A stretch of 64,000 nt of DNA from Ciona intestinalis. Lineage: Eukaryota; Chordata; Ascidiacea; Phlebobranchia; Cionidae. The stretch spans positions 4,262,965-4,326,964 of the forward strand of contig NC_020177.2 in the NCBI RefSeq assembly GCF_000224145.3, written 5' to 3'. This document shows positions 1-12,700 of the stretch, one piece after another. How positions within the stretch are numbered: position 1 is the first letter of the stretch; each line of letters begins with the position of its first letter. The translations under genes and the position numbers were made by a program. Under the pieces are notes generated by a model. The model saw only the letters and a program-made list of their open reading frames with translations. It searched no databases and was not told the DNA's origin.

Positions 1-469
1 CTAGGCAGCGATCGACGCCACCCAACGATTTGCGAAATGCGTAGCGATTGCGAAGTTTGTAACGAGACGCACAAAACATACATGACCAAGAACTGCCACC
101 TGGACTGACCATCTCATAAACTGAACTTACACCTCCCAACACACCATCGTTATACGTGGCTTACCGCGTTAAGAGGCGTACTGTGAGAAATTGGACACAA
201 GACACAAAAAATTGGACACGACACACACTTCTGACCTGACAATGGCTGATCCAATGATTTAGGAAATATAAAATATATAAGGAGTGAGCTGTAGCACCTA
301 ACCATTTGCACCACGTTTGTATGTGTATGTATGATTAGTATGAATAAAGTGTAGAACTGTAAGTTCTGAGTAACCATGGCCGGCCATGCTCACCGGGGCC
401 GCATAATAATGTAATCCCAGGGTTAGGACCCAATAGCAGATATAAAACAGCCCAATTTAGTTAGGGCTT

Positions 470-1151
470 TCGGAGTCATACCTCAAATTTAGTTACGGCT
501 CTCGGGCTCAGCCCCCAAATTTAGTTGGGGCTCTCATAGTCAGCCCCCTAATTTAGTTAGGGCTCTCATAGTCAGCCCCAAATTTTTTGGTCAGCCCCCA
601 ATTTTAGATAGGGCTCTCGGAGTCATCCCGCAATTTTAGATAGGGCTCTCAGGGCTCTCATAGTCAGCCCCCAAATTTAGATTGGCCAGCCCCCAATTTT
701 AGATAGGGCCCTCAGAGTCAGCCCCCAATTTTAGATAGGGCTCTCAGAGTCAGCCCCCAATTTTAGATAGGGCCCTCAGAGTCAGCCCCCAATTTTAGAT
801 AGGGCCCTCAGAGTCAGCCCCCAATTTTAGATAGGGCTCTCAGAGTCAGCCCCCAATTTTAGATAGGGCTCTCAGAGTCAGCCCCCAATTTTAGATAGGG
901 CTCTCAGAGTCAGCCCCCAATTTTAGATAGGGCTCTCAGAGTCAGCCCCCAATTTTAGATAGGGCTCTCAGAGTCAGCCCCCAATTTTAGATAGTGCTCT
1001 CAGAGTCAGCCCCCAATTTTAGATAGGGCTCTCAGAGTCAGCCCCCAATTTTAGATAGGGCTCTCATAGTCAGCCCCCAATTTTAGATTGGCCAGCCCCC
1101 AATTTTAGATAGGGCTCTCAGAGTCAGCCCCCAATTTTAGATAGGGCTCTC
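470..1151. repeat. 32-bp tandem repeat array (minisatellite)
   Basis: About twenty head-to-tail units with core cagcccccaattttagatag followed by ggctctcagagt. The central units (about 715-1060) are nearly identical. The left edge (470-600) carries older variants with atttagttagggctc, and shortened units containing ttggccagccccc occur near 685 and 1088. Homogeneous centre and diverged edges suggest expansion by unequal exchange. No coding frame runs through it. Confidence 0.95.
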
Positions 1152-2775
1152 AATTGAGTAGAGGTTGCATATAGAGATTACGAACACGCATAACATCTGC
1201 ACGAAATTAATTCTCCTCCATTGGCATTTTCGCGTAAGACATATGGAAAAACGGAAAAACGAAAACAAAAACGGGTGCTCCACGATAGCGTAAAAATGAA
1301 GAGTTAGCGCCGGCGACTATAACAAAGACAAAAATTAAAAACGAAAGTAATCTCTGCGCAACGGAAAAATCATTAGCGCCAGCGAGTAAAAAAATAAATT
1401 CCCGTGAAAATCGGTACCGAACGCAAAAAAAAACAAGCAAAAATGCCAATGATTGAGAATTAAAACGCACATCATGTATGCAAAACGTCCGTCACCCCAT
1501 GCACGCCTCTTATCCGCCGCAATGGCAACCCCATTTAAATGACCCAACATTGCAAGTTAGACAATAGTAGACGATACATAGATATTCGATAGATTAGCAT
1601 TAAGATTAGCAATATATTGCCCTTTGTACCCACAGGCTACAGCAATGCTAAAATAAACAATCTGTATTGAAATTCATTCATTTTTTTGTCAAGTAATAAC
1701 CCCGAAAGAAGCAACAAACCTATGCCCACACCATGGATTTATCAGAATATTACAGTTCGTTTCGTATATAGTGTAAGTGTGTATCAATACATACAATAAA
1801 CACCACAATCCCCCAACACCACCATACCCCACCCCATACAATAAGCAAGCAACACAGCATTCTCTATGGGCCAATACAATAATAATCAATATTCAGAACC
1901 GCGTTTATTTCGCCGCTGCGATCCGTCGCGTCGCAATAACTAATTTGTTTACGAAGTGGGGAAACTGCATAAGAACGGATTTTGGGAGCTAACTATATCT
2001 TGCTTTAAAGCAAAATTGATCGAACCGAGTGATCTTCGGAATCACTTTATCCGCCGCAACAGCGTCGAGTTTGCGTCGCATATTCGCGCTTGTTGTCGAT
2101 TCAAAAAAGGAATAACAACATAAATGCACCTTTAAAAGAAGTAATGGGTTAGTGTTTTTAGGGGGCCTAACAGGGAGCTAACTTTTTTGTATTTTTGATC
2201 CCTACCCTAGTCGCAGGTTTGGCGCCTAATTGTTTTGCAGTTGGAACCCACCAGCTTTCGCTGACCGGACTTTTAACCAACCGGCGTGTTGGAATATGGT
2301 TTTCGCAAACCGGGCACTGCTTGTTTGGCCTGAGTGCAATGACACGTGTTGTGTCGGCCGCGGGTGCAGTGTCCCAGTTCTGTCTAACTTAAAACTTCCT
2401 AACAGCGATCCCTAGTTATTGCGATGTCACTTCTATCTATCTGATGCCGACTGTCCGGCCTTGCTGATAAGTGACACCAGGAGTATGGGTTAAAGTTGGG
2501 GAAATCTGACCTGCGCGCACCGTTCTTATGCAGGTTGTTTACACACACACACACACACACAAATGGAGAAATAAAACCCAAGATTCCCAACCACGTTACA
2601 TTACTAACGTGTATAAGGTGGACTTTAATTATTTGATCTCCGTATACTTCCCGACCCCACACCACACACAGTGTACCAATAAACATCCAATTTTAAACAA
2701 GCATTCAATAAGTATAAGGGATATTTTATGCTACAGCTCACATAAGTTAGTATTTACATCGACCAAGAATAAATC
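1152..2775. other. Intergenic stretch without a recognisable gene
   Basis: Only short open frames, in poor codon context and without convincing splice partners, are present. The part at 1900-2100 is richer in CpG (gccgctgcgatccgtcgcgt) than its surroundings. A (CA)n run lies at 2541-2561. I see no tRNA, no known repeat family and no clear promoter. Confidence 0.6.
2541..2561. repeat. (CA)n microsatellite
   Basis: About ten consecutive AC dinucleotides, uninterrupted. Confidence 0.95.
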
Positions 2776-4462
2776 TTAGTCTGAGTATGCTATGGTTCCA
2801 TCTTCGTTCTTGAGCTTTGGTTCCGTCTTTCTCTTTTCTGTAAAAGTAGTAAAATGTTACGATTCGTTGCTTAATTCACTATTTACATATTACTGCAATC
2901 TGTCATAATGCAGAATTTCTGTAATATCGTTTAGTGTAAACAGATGTTGATACCGATACGTCGTTTACTTTTCAAATTTTATCACTTGCGAGATTGAACG
3001 TTTAATCAGTAAAACAACAATGAATATAGGCCTACCTTCGTGTTTTCTTCCACCGGCAGTTCTTTGGTTTCCGTAATATTCTTGGTTATTATTTGCTCAT
3101 AGAACCAGCTGAGTGACGTCATATCAACTGTGACGTCATATCTGTGACGTAAAATATTAAGTTTTAAATTGAGCATTTCAATATTGCGTAAAGCATACAT
3201 TAGTATTAATATAATAATTTGGTGCAGAATGGACCAATTTTCACTTTCATATCGTTCCATTTGGTAGTAAATAAAGAATATTTTTGCAACTAGGGAACCG
3301 TAGCCTTACGACTAAAAATGAACATTAATTGTTAAAACACGTTTAAGAAGAATGAAACATGGATATTATGTGCTAAGTATTCGTCCGATGCCACAGTATT
3401 TACGAGGAACAACTGTTTAACCCAAAGCGAATAGACAATGACTAACAATTATACGAGTTCAATGGTCATTAAACTTACCGATTTTTTTTCAGCGGTTCAC
3501 GGAGACAGCTTTGTACCAATGTACTCTTATATAGCGGAGTAGATGGCGTAGTGTTTGCATCTGAAATGAAAGGATTAATTAGTTAAAATACGAAATGTTA
3601 AGTTCGGTATTCATATGCAGAGCTGCATAAGACAGTAAAGTGATCAACATATAGAAATGCGTAACAATATTGGCTTGAGAATCAATATGCCATAAAAGCT
3701 AACTAGGCGACAGCGGATTAAAATATAACAATATTTTCCCGTGAAACAGAATCGGGCATTTACTTACCCGCTTAACGTGGATCACATGCATTGGTTCTAT
3801 GGAGCAATTCAAGATGATCCTGCTACGAACTTAACTCTGTAATTGTAAAACTTACGTTATTATAGTCCATATACATGTTAATATAGTGGGTTGGGCAGAA
3901 AGACGGGATGCCCTCTTATTCCATTTTCTCGTTTTATTTGGTAGTGGTGATAAACAGAGTTCAATGAATAAAAAAGTATTTCCCACGACATCACACACGT
4001 AGAATGCACTAACCACATCGCCGTTATATAATACACACGTAGTTTACAGTTGTCAATACAAATTTGCACTTACCGGTTATGCAGGTCAACTGTGCGAACT
4101 TGTAGATATGTCGTTTCGGAGTTATTAGATCTTTCTCCGTGTATGTTGAATTGCTGTAATAACATAATCGGTTAAGACAGTGAAAACAGAATCTCATTCA
4201 TAAAACGTAGTGTAGGGGCACAAAAATAATAAAATCGTATATTGGTTTGGTTTTATCATTAAGTCGTGTTATCTACCTAAGGCTACGTCATACGCATATA
4301 AACAAAAGACTAGAATAATAAAACAGTAAGCGAGCAGTGATAAGCACAATTTACTTTTAACGTTGCCAATTCAAAGCTGCGTCGTCGGCTGTCACTCAAG
4401 GCATCTTCATTCGTAAGCGAGATAACATTGATTTGATTTGAACACAAGATTTCGGTCGGCAT
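2776..4462 (-). CDS. Small multi-exon gene of unknown function
   Basis: I do not recognise the protein. The first two exons are the firmest. Exon 1 (4355-4462) opens with ATG, encodes MPTEILCSNQINVI... rich in charged residues and ends at a GTAAAT donor. Exon 2 (4074-4153) joins in phase, starting QFNIHGERSNN. Candidate downstream exons are 3479-3560 (ANTTPSTPLYKSTL...), 3036-3108 (WFYEQIITKN...ENTK) and 2776-2832 (RKTEPKLKNEDGTIAYSD, stop at 2776-2778). The last three join each other in phase, using a weak final acceptor. The exon 2 to 3479-3560 join is out of phase by one base, so a further exon may be missing between them, or the protein ends soon after exon 2. No signal peptide or membrane segment is seen. 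Function unknown; transcript data would decide the structure. Confidence 0.45.
3114..3152. promoter_or_regulatory. Cluster of three CRE-like sites
   Basis: TGACGTCA at 3114-3121 and 3131-3138, and TGACGTAA at 3145-3152. These are consensus or near-consensus binding sites for CREB/ATF-type bZIP proteins. They lie in a predicted intron of the small minus-strand gene, just upstream (in its sense) of the exon starting at 3108. Function is inferred only from the motif. Confidence 0.35.
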
Positions 4463-5165
4463 TGCTTCAGTGTAGATTCAAATAAATCAAAATCTTATGG
4501 AATTAATTTTGAAAGTGGCCAACTGCAAATTAGATGTTAAATATTAGTTGAACAAATAAATTTACTATATTACTTCTATATTGCATATTCAGTACAAAAA
4601 TAACCACCTATAGCTGCCTTGACTTAACTACAGTATAACTTTCAATTGCTAGCGCTACTTTTCCAAAACCATCCTTATTCCAAAACGTAACAAACCAAAA
4701 GAACGAATCGTCCCAAACTCATGCTCGCAAAAATTTAAATTTTAGATCACGTGAATGGAAAGATGGAAGCTGATTGGCCAATTGTTACGCGGCACAACAA
4801 TTTAGCATCGTTTCGTCATTAATTTTCGGCGTTGCTCGGAGTATTTGTGACGTAACAATGCTAAATTGAATTTCGCGCGAATTCTAAGCGCCGGTGGTGC
4901 CTTTAAAAATAGGAGTTTACAGTTTTGGTGATAGGGTTTGAAAAACAGTTACTTAACAACGGGTAACACTGAAATCTATTTATAGAAACAGTGGATTGTG
5001 AAGATTGCAGTAATAATTGTTTTTGCCGGAGTTCCTGCGACTTGTGTGAACACATAGCATACATTTAAGTGAGAACGTAATTACATTGGTAGCTGGATTG
5101 TACAAATCATAAGTTTAATACATGCACTTATTTAACATGGGAGTCATTGCCTTTGTGATAATATA

Positions 5166-5362
5166 TAGTAGGATGGGGGAAGATGGGACACCTTTTCATT
5201 CTATTTTCTCGTACATTTTGGTAGTAAACAAAGAACATTCGAGGAATTATAAAACCTTGTCCACGCGACTTTCATAGACCGTTGTTAATTGTTTAAAACA
5301 CGACCAGGATATTTATATATTTTGTGCTAAAGGTGTCCCATCTTCCCCACCCCACTTGTATA
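5166..5362. mobile_element. MITE, TA-flanked, copy 1
   Basis: Terminal inverted repeats: tagtaggatgggggaagatg at the left, and its near reverse complement catcttccccaccccac at the right, with the body gggacacctttt...aaaggtgtccc. The element is about 190 bp, has no coding capacity and carries TA at both edges. The interior contains a shared core (ttaattgtttaaaacacgac, ggatattta) found in all copies in this window. It resembles the small Ciona MITE described as Cimi-1, but that identity is from memory and unchecked. Confidence 0.8.
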
Positions 5363-5533
5363 ATGGGGAAAATGGGACACCCTTTTATTCTATATCGGTT
5401 GTAAACTAAGAACATTCAAAGAATTATAAAACCTTGTCCTGACGACCCCCATAGTCTGCTAATTGTTTGAATAACGTTAATGACATTTATATTATGTGCT
5501 AAATATGTCCCATCTTCCTCCACCGTGCTATAC
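5361..5533. mobile_element. MITE, same family, copy 2
   Basis: Lies directly beside copy 1 and shares the tataatgggg junction. Ends are ggggaaaatgggacaccc and gtcccatcttcctccacc. The core (ttgtttgaataacgttaatg) is more diverged, so the two are separate insertions or an old tandem pair. Confidence 0.75.
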
Positions 5534-6038
5534 ACCAATAGCATCAGGTAACCCATGGCCTACTTGAGAACCTATATTCCCAGAGTCCATATATAAACCT
5601 GTTTCTACACGGATTCTGCTAGATTCCATATTCCTACCAAACAATATTGAACACACAATTTTGAAAGCAGAATGTAATAACGTATTACCGATCATTATCA
5701 AAACAAGGGAATCGAAAAATGTACACCAGTCTCAAATCGCTGATACTCGCTTGGTGTTCTACGGCAAAATATGTCGTTTTTTGCCTAGAAACAACAAAAA
5801 GCGGAGTGGCTGCGAAACAACATTTGATTGTCTTCTATGTACAAGCATTGCAGTTTGCGACTCGTGGTGAAGTCGGCACTGTTCCTGAAAAAAAGCTTAA
5901 AACCGGCGAAAAAATAAAACGACATAAAATATGCGGAGATATATGGAAAGCTACATGAGAAAGCAGCGGAGTGTTAGAAAGCGGGAATTATCCGAGAACT
6001 GTTGTAGCTTTCGCTACGTCACTTACTTACTCGCAACG

Positions 6039-6066
6039 TGACGTCACGTCATGAGCCGTGACGTAA
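6039..6066. promoter_or_regulatory. CRE-like pair
   Basis: A perfect TGACGTCA at 6039-6046 and TGACGTAA at 6059-6066, with CGTCA also between them. Located downstream of the CD2AP-like stop codon; which gene, if any, they serve cannot be told from sequence. Confidence 0.3.
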
Positions 6067-6706
6067 GACTTAAAATCAAGTGCAAATGTGTGGGTCACTA
6101 TTACCGCGCGTGGGGACTTTTTGCTACAAACGGCTGACGAGACACCAACATGAATAAGAAACGAACGAAAAACATTAACAACCCCCCCGTATTTAAGTGC
6201 TGATGTTAATACTGAGCGTTGGCTCATACGGAATGCGTGTTGTTAATGCATAGTCAATATGACATTGGGTTTCAAAAGGTATTCACTTGTAGGGGGCCAT
6301 GAACAGGGGGTTCGGGTACACACATATAAACAGAAACGGGGTTAGAGTTATGAAAAAGCTTAAGAACATTTCAGTTATCTTTTAAAATTGTTACATTCCA
6401 TTTGAGGCACACTTGACAGATCGTGACAGATTTTTAGCAATCAGTATTTCAAGTGAGGTCTTTCTGGATTCAGTTAACCGGTAAGAGCACAATGTCAAGG
6501 CATGTTTGATGTCCAGTGTTAATGGGGCACTTGTTGTAGGATTTAGATCACAATGCAAAATCTTGTCAAAAGCGAGAGATTTTCCTTCGTTTAGTGTTGC
6601 CAAGCACAATGAAGGAATTACACAAGTCAGTGTTGCCCACAATGCAGAGATATGATCCATAGAAAGCTAAAATTACATTAATCGCTAAGGTGCAGGGGTT
6701 AAAAGG

Positions 6707-9700
6707 TCAACCAAGTCGCATCTGAAGTGCTGCAAGATCATCCTGGTGGAAAAATATTTCATAATTATCACCTAATTTAAAAAATGTATATATATGTATA
6801 AATAATTTATTTTCATAAGATGTTTATATCCTGTATATTGTTGAAAAAAAAAAAAACTATTCTATTCTTTAAGTGAGGTTTTATTGAGTGGTGTGCCAGA
6901 GGTTCTCGTATTCAGCTTACAACTGCCCCATTACCACCCTAAATATGTGATAGGGCAAAGAGAATAAATTCGTTTATACCTGAAGTTTAATTCGAAGTTT
7001 TTTCTCTTCTTCCAGCGCTTCCTTCAACCTTGTGACTTCTCTCCTGTGGAAAATGTGATTTAATAAACAGTTTGGGCAATAAAACCAGCGCTGCGGCTCA
7101 ATCATTGGATACTCGGGTAACTAAAAAGTATGCTGGGTTCCATGCTCGATGCTGCTACCGTTATGGGTGTATGTGCTCTTGGGCAAGACAATTAACATTT
7201 ACTGTTTAAACTCCAGTGGACACATATGGTTGTCCAAACTGTCAACCATATAAAATAATCCCTCACAAAACTTGTAGACATAAAAAATAATCACTCACAA
7301 AGTACATCGTAAACAGTAACAGTGCATAAGGTTTATAAAAGATGACACCAATGCTATACTGGCTGTCATTGCCAAACAATATAGTATATANNNNNNNNNN
7401 NNNNNNNNNNNNNNNNNNNNNNNNNNNNNNNNNNNNNNNNNNNNNNNNNNNNNNNNNNNNNNNNNNNNNNNNNNNNNNNNNNNNNNNNNNNNNNNNNNNN
7501 NNNNNNNNNNNNNNNCCAGACCATTGAAAATCACGGTATACATGTATGTGTATATATACAGACAACCTATATATACATAAGACCAATATACACCTGTGTT
7601 CACTTTGCATGGTATTGAAGGAATCTTTCAGAAGTTTGATATCTTCCTTCATCTCTTCCATTGAAGCATTGGATGTTACAGGTTTTGATGGTGGGATCAT
7701 CGGTTTCGATTTCGGAGGGGGAGGCTTTGGTTTCGCCGCACTAGGAGGAGCCTTTTTAGCCGAAGGATCCGGCATCTTTGGCTGGGAAGTAAAAAAAATA
7801 TTGAATTTTTATGAATTTTTATAAAAAAGTCAAAAATTAGTTTAAATTTTTTTGAATTTTCGTATATGATTTGCTGCTTTTTTTTAATATTATATATTTT
7901 CACAATAAGATATGTGGCAAATGACAACTAAATTGATGTGCTGTAGACTACTACAAGCTGGAACATGTAAGAGCAAAGTTATACTGGTGTGGTTTTTAAT
8001 AATACTTAGGATAATTGGCAGCTGTAGCTTAAATTGTAGATCTTTTGCTACACCCCAATGCAGAACCTAACTTATATAGAATACAATGCACCAATATTAT
8101 GTTTAGAATCTACATTACCTGGAATGGTATCATTGGCTTTATTGGCTTCTTAGCATCAATTACTTTGCTAGGTTTATCCACCTCTGTTTCGTTCTGTGGT
8201 GAAATACAACATTTAGTATAAGCAATATGCATTGGGTTGCATAGGTTGGTATATTAGCATGCAAATGAATGGTTGCATAGGCAACGAACATGGGGATGCA
8301 AGGAGGTTAGGCGTACCCTAAAATTTTCGACAATGCATTCTTAAGTAAACATTACAACCAATGGAACTTTTGTAAGAGTTGGTCATATAGGAATAATTAA
8401 GCGATTCGTGCCAAAGTTTATTGTAATAGGAAAAGGTGATTATAAATATTTGATCATTATAAATGCAATTTTTAGTTATATGAGAAGTTCATTATTAAAG
8501 TAGTATTTTTTCTATTTACACTTATGCAAATCAGACACAAATACAAATGATTAAAGATCACCCATACAATGGTACTTATATTATTCATATGTTTTCAAAA
8601 TTAAATACAGTTTCTGAATGCAAATAACTTTAAAAAACTTAAAACAAAGTAAAACAAAACGCAAGCCTTGCAACAAATACAAGCAGAAAATAAAACCCAA
8701 ATGATGAATTTAAAACGCATGCAATACTCGCTACGTTTATTGCTAAGTTGAAATAGAAAATGTTAATATTGTTAAGTGTAAATGGAAAGAAAGGCAAAGT
8801 AGTTAGAATTATTTTGATTTTAGGTGTTTTGTTAATGCTGCTCAGTGCTTTTTTGATCATTCAATATGGTAAAAAAAATTGTTTTACATATATATATATA
8901 TATGTAAAAAAATTTCTTATATATATATTTGAAAAATACTTTAAAAAATAACAGAAAATGACATCGTTATAATACGAGTGTCATGTTTTATACACCTCAT
9001 GCTAGCTTACGAGTTACCATGTAACTTTGTGGGTAAGGTCTTTTTGTTTTTTAAAATTTCTGTTTTTTTTTTAATATAAATAACCAAAGAAACACTGAGT
9101 GAAATTATAAGGTATTCGCTGCACTTGGAAATACCAGAGAAAATAATTAAAGACATAAATTTGCAATATAATCACTTTGTTACCCGTTTGTTATAAGATT
9201 GATGTTGTATTGAACGAAACCTAAAATTCTATTTCATGTATCAGATTATTTAATTTGGAATTTAAAACCGTACATAATTGGCAGCAAACTTTTTGCAGGA
9301 GAGGCAGGAATAGTTAGACAGACATTCCTATAAGTTTGGTGGTAATGATCACTGAAAATTCCATGGTAAGCAAACCTACCCTGCCACCCCAGGTTTGGTG
9401 CCTATGTGTACAGAGCAAACATATAAAATTTGTTACAAGTTTTAAAAGATTAAGGTAATATATGCAGTTTAATCATAATAAATAAAAACATCATTAGATT
9501 TGTTCCCACCTGATGTGTGTCCGGGTCCGGTTTGCTCCGGACTGACTTCCAATGAGGTGACTTCTCTTCTTCTTTAGGACTCAGAGGAGCATGGTTTGTG
9601 TGGGGTGAAGTTACAATTGCACTTTGTTTTGGCACCATGGGGGATGTAACAGGTTTGGGTGATGTGGCTTGTGGGGTGGGTTTGGGGGGCTGGAGGGGCT

Positions 9701-12700
9701 GCTTGGTTGTTTTTTTCAAGTTGTTTCTCCAGTTAGGAGTCTCCTGGGCCGGCTCTTCTTCCTTGTTAGGGGAAACAGCCATACCAGACGTTGGTTTCTT
9801 CTGTGAGCTTCGATGTTTTAGGTTTTTGAGCCACGAAGGGGTGTCTCCTGTCCCACCTTCCGCACCCAATACGGGCATGACTTGGATGCCCCGTTTTGTG
9901 TCTTTTTTAGGGGGCGGGGTGGGTTCCGTTGGTTCTAGATCCACGGGTTCCGTTTCTGTTGGAGTGTCGGGGACAGGAAGCATTTCTTCTGCGCTCTCTT
10001 TAGCCTAGTTAATGGTTAGAACTTAAAAGACTTCAAAATTCGCTGCGGATAGGCAGCAACACATCTGTGTGCTTATGTTACCCCTTCCTGTCGTAAATGG
10101 TCCTGTCATTCAGTGAGAGAATGACCCAACAAAAAATAAAGCAGAAGCAAAAAAAAATTTAACTTGAAAAAACACGCATGCAAGAAACCACAGGGAAAGT
10201 ACCCTCTCTCTTCTGCCGGTTGTATCCGGTTTACGCCGGTTCTTTGGCCCACCTGGCCGCTTGTAGTGGGTTAGTTTCGGTTCCTCGTGTGCATTGGGCA
10301 GAATAGAATCTGTGGGTTGAGGAAATATATAAAGATCAAAACGCCAAACCTTTTTAGCCACATGAAACACACAATCCTATGAAATAAGTTTTGCTGTATT
10401 TATTGTGGTTTTAATATGGGTGAAGCCCTATAACGAGGCACAGTAGGGGATTCGGGATGTAGCCACAGTTGGCCCATTGACAATAAGTTGTAATGTTTGG
10501 CAACTAATGTATTGTGGTGAATTCTGGGGTTGGCCTATGTACATTACCAACCCCAAGTTTGGCGTCTCTGGATAAAATACATTGCACCACACTTTGCTAT
10601 GCAAATGCCACATACTGAACATAAATTACCTGCAAGCACTTTTACAAAGGGCTACACAATAAAATAACCCCAATAAGCAATACCCATAAAGATTGCAAAG
10701 TCTCAACACTTTACAACAAGTGGTAACAGCCCTATTAGGTTTTCAAAGGTAAAATGCATTCACAGTGACAAAGTATACAACAATACATCTACATAATACA
10801 TCAGGCACACAGACAGAGGTGACCTTACATACCATTAGCCATATGAAGGTCATATGAGTTCACTTGCATTACAACAGTACTCTAATACTTAATTAATAAT
10901 AAGTCTTATTGGCTATCTGGCTATACAAAACATACACAGTATATATTTCCACTAAACAACATACAGTATAAAACTCATACCACAAAACCAAGGACATACT
11001 AAAATAAATTAAACAAAAACCACTCAAGCAAAAGTACACCAAAGTATTTATAAATGACCTGTTTCATCATAGCTGGTCTCTGGCTTGTTAGATTGACTTG
11101 CTATAGGTGGAACCTGTAACATTCAACACTCATAACTATACAATGTAGAGCATATAGTTTGTAGTATAGCATGATATATTAGAGTTAATGGTTAACTATA
11201 GTTTAGCTGGATGCCCACAATGGTTAGCATGTGACTTTTGAGTGTTGTATGACATCATAATATGCTTTGTGCTTGCTATGTGACAACAAAGGGACACTGA
11301 TGGGTGTCATGTTATGTAGGGACATAAACGAGGTGTTTCAACTTTAACAATAGGGGTTAATAGTTTAAAAGATGTCAAGTATATTTTACATGTGTTTTAG
11401 GGTATGTGTCATAATGAATACTATGCGTGTATGGCATTTGTTATGTATGGGTGCATGGGGTTTCATTATAATTTTTAGATGCATAACGTACCCCAACGTT
11501 AACTAGCATTGAGAGGACAAAATTGTTCAAAACTAAAATTTCTCAATAACAATTGTTACTTTGTGCTGAATGCTAAGTGTAATACAGTGTTCCATTCTGT
11601 ATGGGAAGGTCCTAGGGCGGTGCATGATATCGACATATGATTTATGCCTAAGTTGGCCCATTAACTAGAAAAACTTATAGAGATTAACTGTTTCGCACCT
11701 GGATTTAGGTGTTTTGCAACTAAAGTTAAAATGTTTACTAAGGTTTCAGTATTGGAGTAATGGGCCAATTCTGGCCCAAAACCTAGAACCTATGGGGTGC
11801 TATGCTGCGGGGCCTTACCAACATAGAACAGAATACAAAGTTTCCTTTCAGTGAGCCTTGTGTTTATATCAATAACCTATGTTTACCTGTGGTGCCGGCC
11901 GCTTCAATGAATTGGTGGATTTCGATGTCAATGGCGGAGTCTTGGTCTTCGAAGACACAACTTTTTCTTCTGAAACAATAAAAAAAAAGTTCAAAAAACG
12001 TTTTGTGTCAACAATGGGAAAGCAAATGTGCGATTGTGATATGAATATGGCTCTCATTTAGGACTCATAGTGTTGGACGATACTAGTTGCATTATAAAAG
12101 AATACACCAAGACCAAGGGTGGTACAGTACTTAATACGCCACAAATAAAAATCGAAATAAATAAAGTAATGGTATACATACCACATATTTAAGTAAATAA
12201 ATATATGTAGAAAAAAAAGGATTCAAAAAGAATCATATAATACATTTTTATACAGTTAGTCATGGTATTAAAATGGACATGGTTTGGAAAAGTAAAACAA
12301 CTTTATATTAGAACTGTTTAAAACAGGAGCCAAGAGTTGTAATATAATGAATCATTCGTGACAGGTAAGAAATAAAGTGATGTCTCACACCAACGTGACA
12401 TGATATAACACAACTCTTAAGACAATGAGTAACCTATCATGGTTAGTGTGTGGGAGGGAGTCTATTCTTGTAGTCTTATCATACAGGCTTGAATGTGTGG
12501 CGGATATTTATTCTATAAGGCTATTTCTAGCCTTGCTTCTGCCATAGAAAAATATGAAAAATGTAATATTCGTCTACTATTTAAGCTTAATTAATTCCTT
12601 ATGTTACAAAAAATGGATGCCTAGCACTAACTATAAAATACAGTTTTAAACTTATGGAAATTTTAAGTATATATAATATACCTTAAGTTTACAATTCATA

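Larger units (their letters stand above)
4463..6706. other. Intergenic region upstream of the small gene and downstream of CD2AP-like
   Basis: This holds the 5' flank of the minus-strand small gene, two adjacent MITEs (5166-5533), a CRE-like cluster (6039-6066) and probably the 3' UTR of the CD2AP-like gene near 6707. Short open frames at 5661-5958 and 6391-6660 lack family features or exon partners, and I do not call them genes. Confidence 0.5.

Noticed and set aside
181-400. LTR-like layout (TATA-like tataaaatatataagg, then aataaag, then a tgg-starting stretch)
   Set aside because: Only one copy is visible, with no second LTR, internal region or target duplication. A fossil solo LTR is possible but not supportable from this window.
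1207-2415. Several open frames of 60-95 codons
   Set aside because: Composition follows the base content, frames overlap on both strands, and no exon partners or motifs are present.
5661-5958. Two overlapping plus-strand frames of 69 and 79 codons
   Set aside because: They overlap each other in different frames and show no domain, signal peptide or flanking splice logic.
6391-6660. 89-codon minus-strand frame downstream of the CD2AP-like stop
   Set aside because: Best explained as part of the 3' UTR; no acceptor joins it to the gene and the stop at 6707-6709 is well placed for the family's C-terminus.
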